A stretch of 64,000 nt of DNA. Origin: Physcomitrium patens (taxonomy: Eukaryota > Streptophyta > Bryopsida > Funariales > Funariaceae). How positions within the stretch are numbered: position 1 is the stretch's first letter; every line of letters starts with the position of its first letter. The position numbers and the translations under genes were made by a program. The stretch covers positions 7,939,180-8,003,179 of the forward strand of contig NC_037266.1 of NCBI RefSeq assembly GCF_000002425.4, read 5' to 3'. Under the pieces are notes generated by a model. That model was not told where the DNA came from and searched no databases. It worked only from the letters and a program-made list of their open reading frames with translations. This document shows positions 24,201 through 37,304 of this stretch, piece by piece.

Positions 24201-25202
24201 ACTTTTCTTTTCTTGTTCTTTTGATCTTTGGTTTTGCAAAGTGCTCTACTAGTGCGGTGAATCATATTTCATAATTTCCTTTCAAGTTATCCTTACATCA
24301 TGCTATTTGGAAATACAAACATGGATTCTTTTTGTGGAAAATTTATTTTTTGATTTGATGTAATTTTAGATTTTTTGAATCATTGAGGTTCTAAGCAAGT
24401 GATGTTAAATCTTAATATTTTATAAGGTAGCAACTCAATTCAATAAAAACTATTTATTGTGCATAATATCTAATTCAACTTGTGTACCTTTTTCATATTG
24501 ACTTAAATAATTATATAATTTATTTATGATAATATGAAAAAATTAACTTACTTAATTGTTTAACCATTTCTATCATGAAATTTCAAGCCTTGATATATTC
24601 ATAATTCATTGGATTAAAAAATAGTTTTTGAATGGCTTTTTAATCACCTTAATCTCTAGTACATTTTCTTTAAGTATTATTTAAAATTTGGATAAAATGA
24701 CAAAAAGTTACTAATATAAAATGTATTATTTGATTTAGAATAGGTACATTAATGCATTACATACTTAGATGATGTAATAACATAATGGACATTACTAGAG
24801 TGAATTATAAGTTTTCTTCTTTGAGTATGATTTCTTCTTAAGCACCTTAATTATATGTCTAAAGACACTTAAGATATGTATAGGAATTACGTTTTTAGGA
24901 ATATATCAATTAAAAGAATTACTTTAAATTAATCATCTCCAATAATTACTAGTCCTTTATACTATTATAGAATTTTTATTATATTTTTTCCTTATATATG
25001 ATGATATTATTGCAATGGCTTGATCTATTAGAATTTTTTGTTTAATTTGTATGTAGCTACTAACAAATTATTTTTCAAAAGTGCTTAAATAATATGTTAT
25101 TATCTATTATATTTATCTTACTTTATTTTGTGTAAGATTAGTAGTATTACTTTATAAGAACTAATTGATCTTAAATACATTCGCTTCAGTAAGTGAATAG
25201 AT
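21209..25202. other. Long intergenic region without recognised genes
   Basis: Immediately after the kinase stop is a short tandem copy of GACTTGGGTCCYGTTG (21212-21243). A poly(T) run of about 23 lies at 21686-21708, a possible poly(A)-type remnant read from the opposite strand. The rest is increasingly AT-rich with no homology recognised. Open frames at 22024-22567 and 24020-24265 are low in complexity. A pyrimidine-rich block within it is listed separately. Confidence 0.6.
22535..22730. repeat. Pyrimidine-rich degenerate minisatellite
   Basis: The plus strand is almost purely C/T here, with repeated variants of CTAATCCTCCCTYCY and CCTCCTCTTTCC. Such tracts can form triplex (H-DNA) structure. 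No gene function is inferred. Confidence 0.55.
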
Positions 25203-27310
25203 ATGTATACCATTTATTGTTTGGATTTAAAATATTATTGTAATAAAATAAGTGATGTGATTTTAAAGAATTATTCCAAGAATTTTGAAGACATCACATT
25301 TTCTACTTTTAATATTGTAATATGTGGTGAAATAGAAAGTGATATTAATTTTCTATATGAGAGGTTGATTCATTCAAATAGAAAAGTAAATTTTGAATAT
25401 TATGGATTAGCAAAGCATTTATTATATAGATTACAAGATCCACTTTGTATAAAAGATGAAGAATGGGATGATTCAAAACTATCATGAGACATGAAAAGTC
25501 TTGAAATCATAAAATGTATTAGTGATAGAAGTTATGGTACAATTTACAAATCAAAGTTGTTGGGAGTTTTGTGTACAATTAAAAAAATAGATGTTGGACA
25601 TAACAAGTTTTTTAAAAGAGAGGTGACCATTTTAGCAAATTTATGCCATCTCAACTTAATAACATATTATTTTTTAATAAAAAGTAATAATAATAAAAGT
25701 GGTGAATCTTTTGAAATAATAATTAAAAAAGATTTTATGTATGGAAATAGAATTATTGCAAATAAATTTAAATTACATATTGTAAAAAAAAAGAGCAATT
25801 ATCTTACATTTTTCTTATTGATATTATAAATCAAATTAAAAAAGGAATGTATTACTTGCATGATATGCACATGGTACATCGTGATCTAAAACTTGATAAT
25901 ATTTTGATTGATATAGTAGAGAAAAAAATCATGAATAAGATTATTTGATATGCTATTGTAAAAGTGATAGATTTTGAAATATCTAAAATTAAAGTTAGAA
26001 GCAATCCAAAGATTACAAAGAATAATATTTTTTATACTACTATTGCATATATGATTCCTAAGGTATTAAAAACTAAATTTCAAATAATAACAATGTATCC
26101 TTTCGAAGCAAATATTTATTCATTTGCAATAATATGCTCGAAGATTATTTCAAAAAAGATTTTTTTTATAGTGTTTTTAAGATGAAGGAGATATTAGAAA
26201 GAATTGAAAAAGATGAAAGACCAAATTTACCCTTAAATTGTTATGACTTGATTGAACTTATCTAAGAATGTTGGAAATTGAATCCTTTGCATTGATCAAA
26301 GTTTGCAAATATTTGTGAAAGATTGAACTTATTAAAGAGAAAGTTTTTAATTGAAATTGAAGTGGAAAATGCACCATATTTTGGTGCATTAAAAAACAAT
26401 TGTCATTAAAATATATAATATCAACAAATACATACTAACTTGCTATTAGTATAAAAGACATATCAATGTTTTATGCTTTGTTGAGTGTATTGAAAGTAGT
26501 GGTGATTTCTTGCAATAGTTTAGAACAATTTGAAGTCAAGGTAAAACCAAAGGATGCAAAAGAAGCTCATAAAATATTAAAATCATTCTTGATGGAAAAT
26601 AAAACCATCTTGGTCTTTGATAATATAAAGAATCAAAGTCAAATTAAAGATATTATGCCTATAGATGATATATTTGCAAGCAATAATAGCACATTTATTG
26701 TAGTAACTTGAGATTTAAAAGCAATAAAGTATTGTGATAAAAAAAAATTATAAATTAAATATTGAAGAACTTGATGAAGAAACAAAAATGAAGTTGTTGA
26801 TTATTCATTCTTATGGCAAAGAAAATCTACCTAATGAACTTGTTGAGGTTGGCAAAAAAATTATAAGAGCTTGTAATGGCCTACCATTGAATCTAAAAGT
26901 ATGGAAGAATTTTTAAGAAAAAAGAAGAGATTGAGATGTTAGAAGAAAAATTTATAAAAGTTAATAAAGAAAAAAAATTTAGATAGAAATGAAAAAAATA
27001 GTAATTACAAGATTTGAAAGATATTAAGAGTAAGCTTTGACAATTTGAAAGTTGAAGAGAAGAAAATATTTTTGGACATATGTTGTTTCTTTGGTAGTAA
27101 TGTGTACCAAGAAGGCATGTTAAAAGAAAGAGTATTGCAAATATGGGCCAATAATCAAAAAAATATATTAAAACATGATATGGAATCTATATTAAATACA
27201 TTGATTTATGAATCATTGATAAAAATAAATAATAGTAAAATCATAAGAGTACATGATCAACTATGAGGCATAGGTAAAAATATTGTGGAAAAGAAAATAG
27301 AATATAAATA
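25203..27310 (+). pseudogene. Protein kinase-NB-ARC immune receptor (PNL-type), decayed and truncated
   Basis: A kinase domain is followed by an NB-ARC ATPase core. The N-terminal leader (25203-25484) ends CIKDEEWDDSKL. Kinase pieces: SLEIIKCISDRSYGTIYKSK (25500-25560), a degenerate VLCTIKKI lysine region, LHDMHMVHRDLKLDNILID with HRD catalytic motif (about 25857-25915), VIDFEISKIKV in place of DFG, and TTIAYMIPKVL in place of APE. NB-ARC pieces: ILVFDNIKNQ (kinase-2), STFIVVT (RNBS-B), IIRACNGLPLNLKV (GLPL), KIFLDICCFFG (RNBS-D-like) and IRVHDQL (MHD-like). The P-loop between 26380 and 26460 and all LRRs are missing, and several stops interrupt the frame. This domain order is known mainly from mosses; the LRR loss and stops make function unlikely. 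Confidence 0.8.
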
Positions 27311-27340
27311 TATACAAATATCGAAACTAAATTCAAATCT

Positions 27341-27442
27341 ATTTTATAAAATATCAAACAAGGTAATCTTATTTAATTATAATCTTATTAATTATTAATT
27401 ATTAATTATTTTATGAAATATCAAACAAGGTAATCTTATTTA
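27341..27442. repeat. Short direct duplication (35-bp units, 67 bp apart)
   Basis: The 35 bases at 27341-27375 recur at 27408-27442 with one difference (AAAATATC versus GAAATATC). The duplication lies just past the end of the NB-ARC remnant, where LRR coding sequence would be expected. It probably marks a small rearrangement or replication slippage. Confidence 0.8.
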
Positions 27443-29075
27443 TGCAATTTTTATTATATTTTTTAGTTGTATGTTGATATAAAGTTATTATATTAAAAAA
27501 TTAATCTTCTATTGTAATTGGATTTTTATATACATTAAATGTATTACGAATATAAAAATTTTAATCTTTTTATGTATTTATTTGTGTTGGTTTATAGTTA
27601 GAGGGATTATTTTGTAATAATATGAATAACAATATTAGTAAAATAAGAAGTACTTTTTTTTCATTACTTCAATTTTTAAGTTGTAATACTAGTGATTTTG
27701 CTTCTAAATGTGTAATAAACATACTAAGTATATTTTTTGTATCAATAAAACATTCTAAGTATGTTTTCTAATAAACATGTCATTAAGTATGTTTTCTACT
27801 AAATATTATTATCAAATAAAATAGTCAATGTATTTTTAGAAAGATTCTTTTAAAAATAGATAATACACTTTAAAGGATTTATAAGCTAATTTTTTATGTT
27901 TGAAGACCATAATGAAATCAAAATTGTAAAAAATAAAAATATTTTATTAATAAAAATCATAATAATTAATAACCACTATAGTAGTTGTAGAAAAAGAAAT
28001 TGCATATGTCTAATATAGATTATAGCATCTTTGATACATATAGGAAGATAAGACTAAAGCCTCATGTATTTTTTAAGATATCTTATACATTACTTTGTGA
28101 GATTTAGTGAGGCTTAAATCTTAGATTTTTTAAGAAAATTATTCTCAAAATAAAATCTACTTATTTAAATTTTTTATATTTTTCTTCTTACCTTTAAACC
28201 TTTATAACTTACTCATCTAAAATTAAAATAATATGTACTTTATATCATTAGAAGGATAAAATAATTATTTAAAATTAAATATATTTTATTACCTTTAATT
28301 TTTTATTTTAGTTTTAAATTTAGAATTTAATATAATATGAATGAATTCAATTTTTTGACTTCTTTATTTATTTATTTTTTATTTTATTTGATTTTTATTT
28401 ATTTTTAAATCTATAATTTTAGTAATATAAATATTTTTTTATAATTTTTAAATTTTTAATAAATATTAATATTAAATTAGACCTTAGATTTTTTATTTTT
28501 ATAATAAAAATATTTTAAAAAGCTTTGAATAGATTTATAGCTATATTTGAGATTTTTCAATTCTAAATATATATATTTCAATTGTTCTAAAATTGAATAG
28601 ATTTTTTGATATTGAAGGTTTAAAAATTTTAAATTTATACTTATTAAATAATTATATAATTAAATAAGTAGCTTATATAATGATATGTTTATTTTTTGAT
28701 TATGAAATATTATATTTAGATATATTTTTCTATATATATTATAGATATAAATGATTTAATGCCATATAATATTTATTTTAAATTAATATAATGAATTATA
28801 CATAATCATGTAAATTTATACCATATCATTTAATGAAGTGGTAAACCATTCATATACAATCTTAATACATTCTTTCTTACTTCTAATATTCACAACCATT
28901 ATTCTTCTTCAACATTACTCGATTTACACTTCTATCTACTACCATATTATGAACAAACCAATGTGTATTGTAAATATATTTAAAGATGAATATAAAATTA
29001 ATTTTTTAATAAACTTAACTTGAAAGATTTAAAATATATTACATATTATAATAAAGCTAAATATAAAAGTCAATA
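27443..29075. other. Extremely AT-rich region without recognised genes
   Basis: No domain, RNA gene or mobile-element motif is readable on either strand. Composition is close to pure A/T with short homopolymers. It may contain decayed sequence of the pseudogene or of the gypsy element to the right. Confidence 0.6.
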
Positions 29076-30435
29076 TTGTTTATATGTTTAGCTTTATTAA
29101 TGATGCAATATGTTTTAAATCTTTCAATAAGTAAAAAAAGACTTTTATGTCATGAAAAAATATTGTGCTTATATTATAAAAAATCTAAGTACTTTATTCA
29201 ATATTGTGCAAAGAAGCAATGCAACAACAATATAACGAGCATGGCTATTAAAGAAGATAATGTGTTAGAAAATAAGTTTGTCCATTCACAATAGAAATCA
29301 TATAACTAAAATCTTGTATAATACTTAATTTTAGTTATATTCTTTTTTCAAAACTATCACCTTATTCTATTATAGATGTTTATTTAAAATCCAAAAATCA
29401 CGAAGTTTATATCTTCTTAGATTTGATAATCTTAGTTTGTTATAAAGATAAAGACTTTATTGAAAGATATAATATAATATTAGTTAAAAAAACTAAGCTG
29501 GTACATTTAAAAGTCATAGATGATTGTTTTTTGTCTTCTAGAGATATTATATATGAAACTATTTTTATAAATATAATAAAATATGGTTATAATAGCTTAA
29601 TAATTTTTGTTATTATTAGTTCTTTATTTGATAAAATTTATTGTAGATAAAATAATATAATATTTAAATAAATATATATTTTTTATAATCTCAAAAAGGA
29701 TTATCTTTTATTATTTATACCACATCTATTATTAATAGTAGAAAGATTTTATATGGTATTTCAATCTAAAATAAGGATTATCAAGATATTTTAAAAAAAA
29801 ATACGTATATTTTTCCAAATCTTTTTCTTTAGGATTGATCAATTGATCTTAAAAAAAGAGCTCATTTGTCATTAGGACGAAGTTATATTTTATCACAAAA
29901 TAAATGAGCTTCACTTAAAGAATATATTAATAAAAATTTAGCTAAGAACTTCATATGCCATTAAAAATTTCAAGCAAAAATTCTTATCTTATTTGTGAAG
30001 AAAAAAGAAAAATCATTGCAAATGTGTATAAATTATAAAACACTTCATAAGATTATTATTAAGAATAGATAACTTCTACATTTAATATCAAGACTTTTTA
30101 ATCAATTAAATCAAGTAAATTTCTATATAAATATATTATATCTTTTAATGAATTCTTATTAAAATATATTATTTTAAATAATAATCTTGTAATAAAATAT
30201 CTAATTTTTTTTAATAATTATTAATTAATATTAGATTTTTATCAAAAAAAAGATTAAAATTACATATCTATTCACATATTTGACTTTTAAAAAAACTTGA
30301 GAAGATAAAAGAAGCTTAAGTAACATTTAAATTTTTAAAGATAACTTTTATTAAAACACCAATTTTATATTGTATTGATATTTTTAAGATATTTTTTATA
30401 GAATTATTAAAGATAAAAACTTAAAAAAAGCAAAT
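29076..30435 (+). mobile_element. Ty3/gypsy family D remnant, left part (gag end, protease, RT)
   Basis: Strongly decayed plus-strand coding sequence: a zinc-knuckle relic (LCLYYKKSKYFIQYC, about 29155-29215), protease-region sequence (DFIERYNIILVKKTKLVHLK, about 29448-29510), then RT fingers near 29880-30110: a YINKNLAKNFICH motif, ILILFVKKKEKSLQMCINYK and LLHLISRLFNQLNQVNFY. The last readable part (about 30295-30400, FKFLKITFIKTPIL) resembles the RT-RNase H linker. It then stops at family A copy 2 and appears to resume at 47903, so one old element was split by a later insertion. Confidence 0.72.
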
Positions 30436-30439
30436 AAAG

Positions 30440-30925
30440 AAGTGAGGCTTTTTTCAAAGAAAGATAAAAAAATAAAAAATAAAAAATATGTATTTTAAAA
30501 AGAAACTAAAATGGCTATTGCTAAAAGACAAGAAAACTAGAGATCCTTGAAATTAGACTAGAAGCAAGAAAATAATTAATAAGAGTGAAGAAGGCTTCAT
30601 TCTTACCTCTATATATACTATCTACCTAAGAGCTATGTGAAAATTTGTAAGATATATGTCTTAACTTATAAAATAAGTTTTTTTTATATATGAGCCATAT
30701 TGTTAGCTTATACCACAAGCTATTAATAAGTACAATATGTGGCTAATTTTTTGGCTAAGTTTCTAATCTATCAATCACCTATAGACATGTATAAATGTGA
30801 AACCTCATCTATAAAGCTTTTAAAAAGCTTTTCTAAAAAATATTATAAAATTGACATATTTTTACTTACTTCTATCTATTTATGTTATTTAAGTAATAAT
30901 TAGGATAAATATGTATATCTATGAT
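30440..30925 (-). repeat. Gypsy A copy 2, 3' LTR
   Basis: Aligned by eye with the copy 1 LTR at 6702-7221 (for example the AAAAAGAAACTAAAATGGC block at 30493 against 6792). The right end CTATGATA corresponds to CCATGACA in copy 1. The left border is blurred by A-rich sequence. Confidence 0.65.
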
Positions 30926-33360
30926 ATTATACCTTATTTCTAAGAATGTACTCCATGAAGAGTGGTAATCACATGTTGTGAAGTTTAAGATGTGACAAGT
31001 TGTATTTATCATGTACATTGATTATTATTTTCTTTGAAGATGATTAATACATCTCTTAGCTATTGATAATGTTCCATTTCAATGCAAAAGACTATCCTAT
31101 TATTTGATCATTGTTGAAGTCTTTATAACTTCTTTCAAATAAAACATTTATTATACCATCAAGAGTTATTCTTACTTCTAATAAAATCACCAAATATTGA
31201 GGGTCTTTTCTAAGGTTGTGATGCCAAATGTATTGTATTGTGCCATTTATTCAAGGAAGAACATATTATTCTTAAGAATCTTTATCTTGATTACATTATC
31301 TTAAAAGCTATAACAATTGCAATGTCTTATCTAGTATCTTATTAAATGACAGTTCTTAAATTAAATCAGTAGATTATAGATTCTCCATCTTATTAACATC
31401 AAAAAATAAAAATAATTCACAATAAAAAATAGAAGATAGAATGTAATCTCCATTGAACATCCTTTACTTTATAGCAAAAAATTGCTTGACTTTTTATCTT
31501 GATTTTGATGGATGTTATTAATAAAAAAAAAATAATATTTTTTTATATTTATAAGATTTTTTTCTAAATTTTATGTATATTTATTAATATTATATTTTTA
31601 CTAATAAATAAAATATCCCAACCTATTTTAGCCTTGCTTTAAATCTAATACTTCTCCAACTTCTAACTCTTGATTATTATCCATTTCTAGAGGAAGTAGT
31701 GGTATTTGTCTTCTTCTTGAGATATTCACTATCTCATATGGCTTAACAAGATACATGGAAAATATAGAAAGAATTTTCATAGACTTTGATAGATGTAATC
31801 AATAAGCAACAAAATTAACTTATTTATATATAGAAAATGGTCAAAGTTTATGATAATTTAATTTTTCAGAAGGACAAATAGTCTTAATATTACAACAAAG
31901 TAATCATACCTTATTTTCAATATAGAATTTAGGTTGTTCTTTGCAATAATCATCTACTTTGATCTTTTATTGTTCTTAAGTTTTTTTAGATATGCCTTCA
32001 TTAATGTATGTAGCTCAGATAAATAATTTGTCAAATCTTCCACCATAAGATTATCAACTTTTGAAAAGATAAAATCATGAAGTTGTGGATGATAATTATA
32101 ATTAGCAAAAAAAATTATCTATTATATTAAAAAATATATTATATTATTATAAGAAAATTTTGTCATTGGTAAAAGAATTATCCAATTACCTTATTGGTAG
32201 TTCATAATACACTTCAAATATTGCTCCAAAACTTGATTTATGTGCTCCATTTGTTCATTAATTTGAAGATAGAAAATTGGAGATAGTTTTATGTTTATAT
32301 TTAAAATTTTAAAAAGAATTTCTTAAAATCTTGATACAAATTGAGACCTACTGTTTGAAATTATATCTTTAAATAATTGATAATAGTAACAGATATTATT
32401 AATGAAAAGCTTAGTTGTTTTTTCACTTTTGATAGATTTTTTATATAATACAAAATATTTTATTTTAATAAAATGATCTACTTATACAAATATAGAATTA
32501 TAAAAGCTTGAGATTGGAAGATCTATGATAAAATCCTTAGAAATAAAATACCATAGTTGTATTAGAATAGATATTAAGTCAAAAAGTCCGTAAGGTCAAT
32601 AATAAAAAGTTTTTAATCTTAAAAAAATATTACATGATTGTACAAATCTTTAATTGCTTTTTATATTTTTATCTACTAAAAATATTTTGATATTAATTTT
32701 AAAAACTTATTATATCCAAAATATCTTATTATTAAGAATTCAAAATAAGCTTTGAAAATACATAATTATGCTTCGTCTTTTGGAACATAAAAGCAATTCT
32801 TAAAATGAAACAAATTTTTTTTGAATTCAAACTTGAAAGTATCATAAAATTTAAAAGAATTTTTTAAAAATCATAAACAAGATCAAAGGACATACTTGAC
32901 TAAACTTATTTAAAAAAAGTTGAATTAATAGTTAGTATTGATTTCATTGCTTAAAAATAAAATTCTCTAATTTTAAGAAAATTATCTATTATTGATTAAA
33001 AGTCACATTTCTTTTTTTTTGGTGTAAGATAAAATTATAAAAAAGAATATCTGATAAACATTGTTATTTTTTTGGTTGATAAATGAACTTAAATTCAAAT
33101 CTTGAGAAAGACATGCTCCAATATACTTAATAATAATTCAAAATATATGATCATATAAAATATTTAAGGTTCTTATAATCCGTATATATAATAATTAAAC
33201 CAAAATTGCCTTCTTAATAATGGCACCATTCTTGAAATGAATCTATAATTGTAAGAATTTTTTTTTGTGGATTTTATAATTGATTTTAATTTTTGAAAAT
33301 TTTCTTGAATGAAATGTTATTGGATGAGTTTTATTATTTATTTTCATTTATGAAAATAAG
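30926..33360 (-). pseudogene. Gypsy A copy 2 integrase to RNase H region (heavily decayed)
   Basis: The nucleotide sequence runs parallel to copy 1 from 7222 to about 9660, including the region equivalent to the chromodomain (about 31600-31720), the integrase core (about 32220-32660) and RNase H (about 33100-33350). No frame of useful length survives. It ends abruptly at the copia junction near 33360, and the copy 1 equivalent of 9660-11700 is missing, so that insertion was accompanied by a deletion of about 2 kb. Confidence 0.7.
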
Positions 33361-35295
33361 TTTTGCTTCATCTTGGATACATGGAAGATGTTTTTAATCT
33401 AATCCTATTAATTTTTCTAGTCACAACTACCTCTACTATAATAAAATCAATTCCAATGGCTTCACATGTGCCACTATCTGCCAAAATCACATTTGATGCT
33501 ATAATAGCATCATAAGTATCAAATAAATACTTATAAGATATCATATACTTGAAACAACTTGAGTTCACAATCCATCTTCATATAGCATCCATGAAAAAGC
33601 CATTTATTGTTGTGAATGCATAATCTTATCCTTCAAACTTATCTTACAGACTATTTGCATTCTTCCTTTCTATCTTTTTGCTTTTATAGCAATTTCAAGC
33701 AAAATGTCTTATTTTGCCACAAATAAAGCAAGTTTTGACATTACCTTATTGATTTGAATAGTATTCCTTGTCTTGTCATGAATAAAGTCCTAAATCTTTA
33801 CTTTGAGGCTTTTTTTTTTTCTTCTTCATCACTTTATGGCTAAATCTTGCTGTTACATAGTTTATTATGAGTTCTTTGATCTTGATGGATTCCAAAGCCA
33901 CAATGAGGTAGTTATAAGATTTAGGCAAGCTCATAAATAGAACCATGAGAATATCTGTATCTTCTAAAGACTTGTCTATAATTGTAAGCTGATTTGCAAG
34001 TGCCTTCACTTTGTTGATGTGTGCCATGAAGTCTTCACCTTCTTCCATCTTGCAAGTAAAAAAATTCTTCCTTGTATAGATGATGTTAGATAAATTCTTT
34101 CTTTCACAAATATTACAAAGAATCTTCTATGCTTTTGTTGGACCTTTGTAAGAGATAATGTGGGAGAAGTTGGCTTCATCAATATTACATATAATGAATT
34201 CAAAAGTCTTTTTTTCATAACATTTATAGTCCTTTATTTCTTTCATAATAGCAAGCATGCTTGGAAGCTCTTCACTTTCATCTATAATATTTCAAAGATC
34301 CTAAAAAGCTAATAAAAGTTCTATTTTTATCTTCTAATTATAGAATTTTTTACTATTAAATTTTTTAATTGCTCTCAAGCCTTCATCTTTACTTGAAGCC
34401 ATATCTAAAGAAGAGATGTAACAAAAAAAATTAAAAAAATAGTCCTAAAGCTCTCAAAATCAATAAAAAGATATTTCCATATAATCTTAAAATACCCTCT
34501 TTGTAAATAAACTATTATTTTTATTCTCAAAATATTTTTAAACTTTAGTTCTAGGACTTTTTATAAGTCTAATGAACTATATAAACGTCTCAAATCAGAT
34601 TTTCCACTCTTATATCACTTTTATGCTCACAAATCACCTCTAAGTATCATAAGAGGTCTTTAAGTCCTTTAAACTTCTTTAACACATGAAACTACATAGT
34701 TAGTCCATCAAAGATCTAACTCAGCAAGAAAGTATAATATAAGTGTTCAATAACATCACCTTAAGGTATAAAATATATCCCAAATCCATAATGCACTTAA
34801 CAAAAAGTAAAAATAAACCAAGGTCTAGATCTAGATATGAATGTGAAAGTTAGGAGATTCTAAAGCCTAACACTCGCGAAAACAATATGATCTATTCTAT
34901 ACAACAAAAAAGACTTCATACAACTTCAAAAATCACAAGAAAATGTGAGTAGATCCATAACTTGATGAAAAAAGAGAAGTTATAAGCCACAATACTTAAT
35001 ACAGTAATATTGCATATAAAAAGAAATATGGAGTAAATAACTCTCATTTCGAACATTCTTTACTTATAGCTAAAGTTTATATCTATTATAGATGAACTTC
35101 ATCTATAATTATTTTTATTCTTCTTTATTACATCCAACTAAATCCTAGATTCTTCATAATCTAGCCACTACTCAAAATTCTAGCTATAATCCTAGTAACT
35201 TATTTTAATCCTTTGCTATCTTTTCACTATTCACAATTTATTATAATTTAATTCTATGTAGTGGAAATTATGCAAGATCATCTTCATCTTCAACA
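33361..35295 (-). mobile_element. Ty1/copia copy 2, 5' fragment nested in gypsy A
   Basis: The minus-strand order is LTR (about 34705-35295, right end CTTCAACA as in copy 1), leader, gag with start region near 34400, zinc knuckle near 33690, and protease region to 33361. It closely parallels 1-2428 but is more AT-biased. The pol part beyond protease is absent, so it is 3'-truncated. Family A gag sequence resumes directly after its right end. Confidence 0.78.
33776..34405 (-). pseudogene. copia copy 2 Gag (frameshifted)
   Basis: Readable blocks are MEEGEDFMAHINKVKALANQ and LPKSYNYLIVALESIKIKEL at 34048-33776, an overlapping frame at 34218-34006, and the N-terminal region at about 34405-34330 (beginning with ATGGCTTCAAGTAAAGATGA). 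At least one frameshift and several stops separate them. The end KKKKPQS keeps the CAA codon that is a stop in copy 1. Confidence 0.78.
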
Positions 35296-35879
35296 AGTTA
35301 TAAGTTGTCAAAATTGTACAACATATAATGTTATGAATTGATATTTTTGTTACAAAATTTAAATCTTATTTTTTGCAATACAAATTGCATCATGTTTTCT
35401 ATACATGGATCAAAATTCTATCAATAAAGCCTTTAAATTATTCAATAATGGATCTCATCATTCAAAAAAAGTTAAAAACTATCATAGTATAGAATGTGAA
35501 AGAAGTGTACTAAAAAACTTAACTTTTAATTCTAGAATTAGATAGCTTTGAAACTGAAGCTTAATTATCAATTGTACTTGATTGATAAATCCTCAAAATT
35601 TTGATCTTGTACCATCCAACTTGTGAAATAAGATAATTCTTAGTTTTTTAATATTTAAATTATGTTCTACAATAAAAAGAATAGCATAATTTAGTGTAGA
35701 TATTGGATAGCTTCAATCATCTCTATATCTTTGCTATTTATTAATTTTATTTTTTTTATAATAATAAATTGATTTGATATATAATAAGTATTAATTTATT
35801 TAATTATTTTTGTATTTGTGTCATTGCATTCTTCATTTCATAAGCTTTCTTATATTTATATAATAAAAAAGGAGATATT
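35296..35879 (-). pseudogene. Gypsy A copy 2 Gag fragment
   Basis: Matches copy 1 gag at about 11705-12250 at the nucleotide level, for example CATCATGTTTTCTATACATGG at 35390-35410. It is bounded on the left by copia copy 2 and on the right by the 5' LTR of gypsy B. No long frame survives. Confidence 0.7.
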
Positions 35880-36617
35880 TGTAGAATAGATATTAATTTA
35901 TTTCTGTAAGATATTGATAAAATAGACTAATAGTCTATAGAATAGTCAATTCAGGAGGACAGATGGTTAACTTAGTTATTAAAAGCGGTTAATTATAGGA
36001 TTACGGTTACAATCTGGGAATAAGGAGTAAGTATATAGGAGTCGTAGAAGTTAGTCTGAGTGCCAGACTGAGATAGTCATGAGCCAGGATTAAGCTTGGT
36101 GCTACCTCTTTGTTTTTCTTTATTGTTGAAAAGTAATGGATAGTTTTTAAATATTGAAAAGTGAGTCCGTAGAATAAATCAGAGATTGATTTATGAGTTA
36201 TTGATTATATAATTTGAGCACTGAGTAATTGAATTATATGAAGAGTTATTGGAAGATTATGATTGTTGTTTATTGAGAGCTGTGTGTGTTTGAACAAAGG
36301 AAGTATGTGATTACAGAAATTATGTGAATCTAGATTGGTTGGAGTGAAGTCTGTTATTTTTGGTGTTGGATGGAAATTATGTGATTTGAACAGTCTTTTG
36401 AGAGTGCAGGGTTGCACATTATTATTATCAGTTGATGAAGGAGTATTGTTATTAGGAGAAAATATTATAATGTTTCTTGGTATTTTAGTAGTTTGGAATA
36501 TGATTAATTGTGTGATTCTAATAAGTAAAACTCATGCACTTAGTCTTTTCCTATGTTTGAATTCTCCTATATAGGTTTATTCTGAAAAAAATTGTAGAAT
36601 AAGTAAAACAACAATCA
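35880..36617 (+). repeat. Gypsy B 5' LTR
   Basis: Starts TGTAGAATAG and ends ACAATCA, 738 bases. It is highly similar to 46417-47154 throughout, including the segment GCCAGACTGAGATAGTCATG at 36062-36081 and the CTTGGTGCTACCTCTTTG block. LTR pairs are identical at insertion, so the visible scattered differences show that some time has passed. Confidence 0.88.
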
Positions 36618-36622
36618 CATTT

Positions 36623-36640
36623 TGGTGCCGCTGTTGAGAA
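36623..36640 (+). other. Gypsy B primer-binding site
   Basis: TGGTGCCGCTGTTGAG begins six bases after the 5' LTR. The TGG start complements the CCA end of a tRNA. The matching tRNA was not identified by eye. Confidence 0.55.
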
Positions 36641-37304
36641 TAGACAATAGCATTGAGTATTAGGAATTAATTGCCGGTTTACTTAGATGAGAGATAGGAA
36701 GAAAATTCAGTAGAATATAATGAAAGAGTATGGTTATTAAGAATGAGAACTTAACAGTAAAGAGAATATGGCAGTCCAAAGAAAGAATAGAGAGATCACA
36801 AGCAAAAAATTTGTTGTGTAACAAGCAAGAACGGAAGTTAAAAAGGAATCATCAACAAAGTTAGATTAAACCATGGTTGCATGCCTGTCGGCATATCTGA
36901 GTATACCCAGAAGCTGATCAACATCAAATATTTTAGAAGTATATATTGTTAGAGAAATTGCCAAAAGTACTTGCAAAAAATTTGGTTAATAGATCAGTGT
37001 TTTTTTTGAGGTCGTTAAGTGCAAGTGGGATAATGACAAAAGAATTGGATACTCTACTAGACACGTTTTCAATAACAGAAGCTTCCAATTCCATCAAAAT
37101 TGGTTCCGTAGAGTGGCATAAATTATTGATTAATAAAAACCAATTCAGTGTATTTCAAAATCCATCATTTCATCCCCAATTCAACCAAATAACTTAGTAA
37201 AGGACAATAATAGCAAATTAAAGAAACTTAAAAATTCAAAACAATTAATTGAAAAAAGTGCCAATTATTTTAACAAAAGATTAAGTAGAACATTGTTCTC
37301 TTAA

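Noticed and set aside
24020..24265. Frames of 76-81 codons on both strands
   Set aside because: Low-complexity Cys/Phe/Ser or Lys/Arg-rich sequence in a pyrimidine-rich segment, with no sign of a gene.
36205..37002. Open frames in gypsy B LTRs (79-83 codons on both strands)
   Set aside because: They recur in both LTRs because the LTRs are copies; no domain is present.
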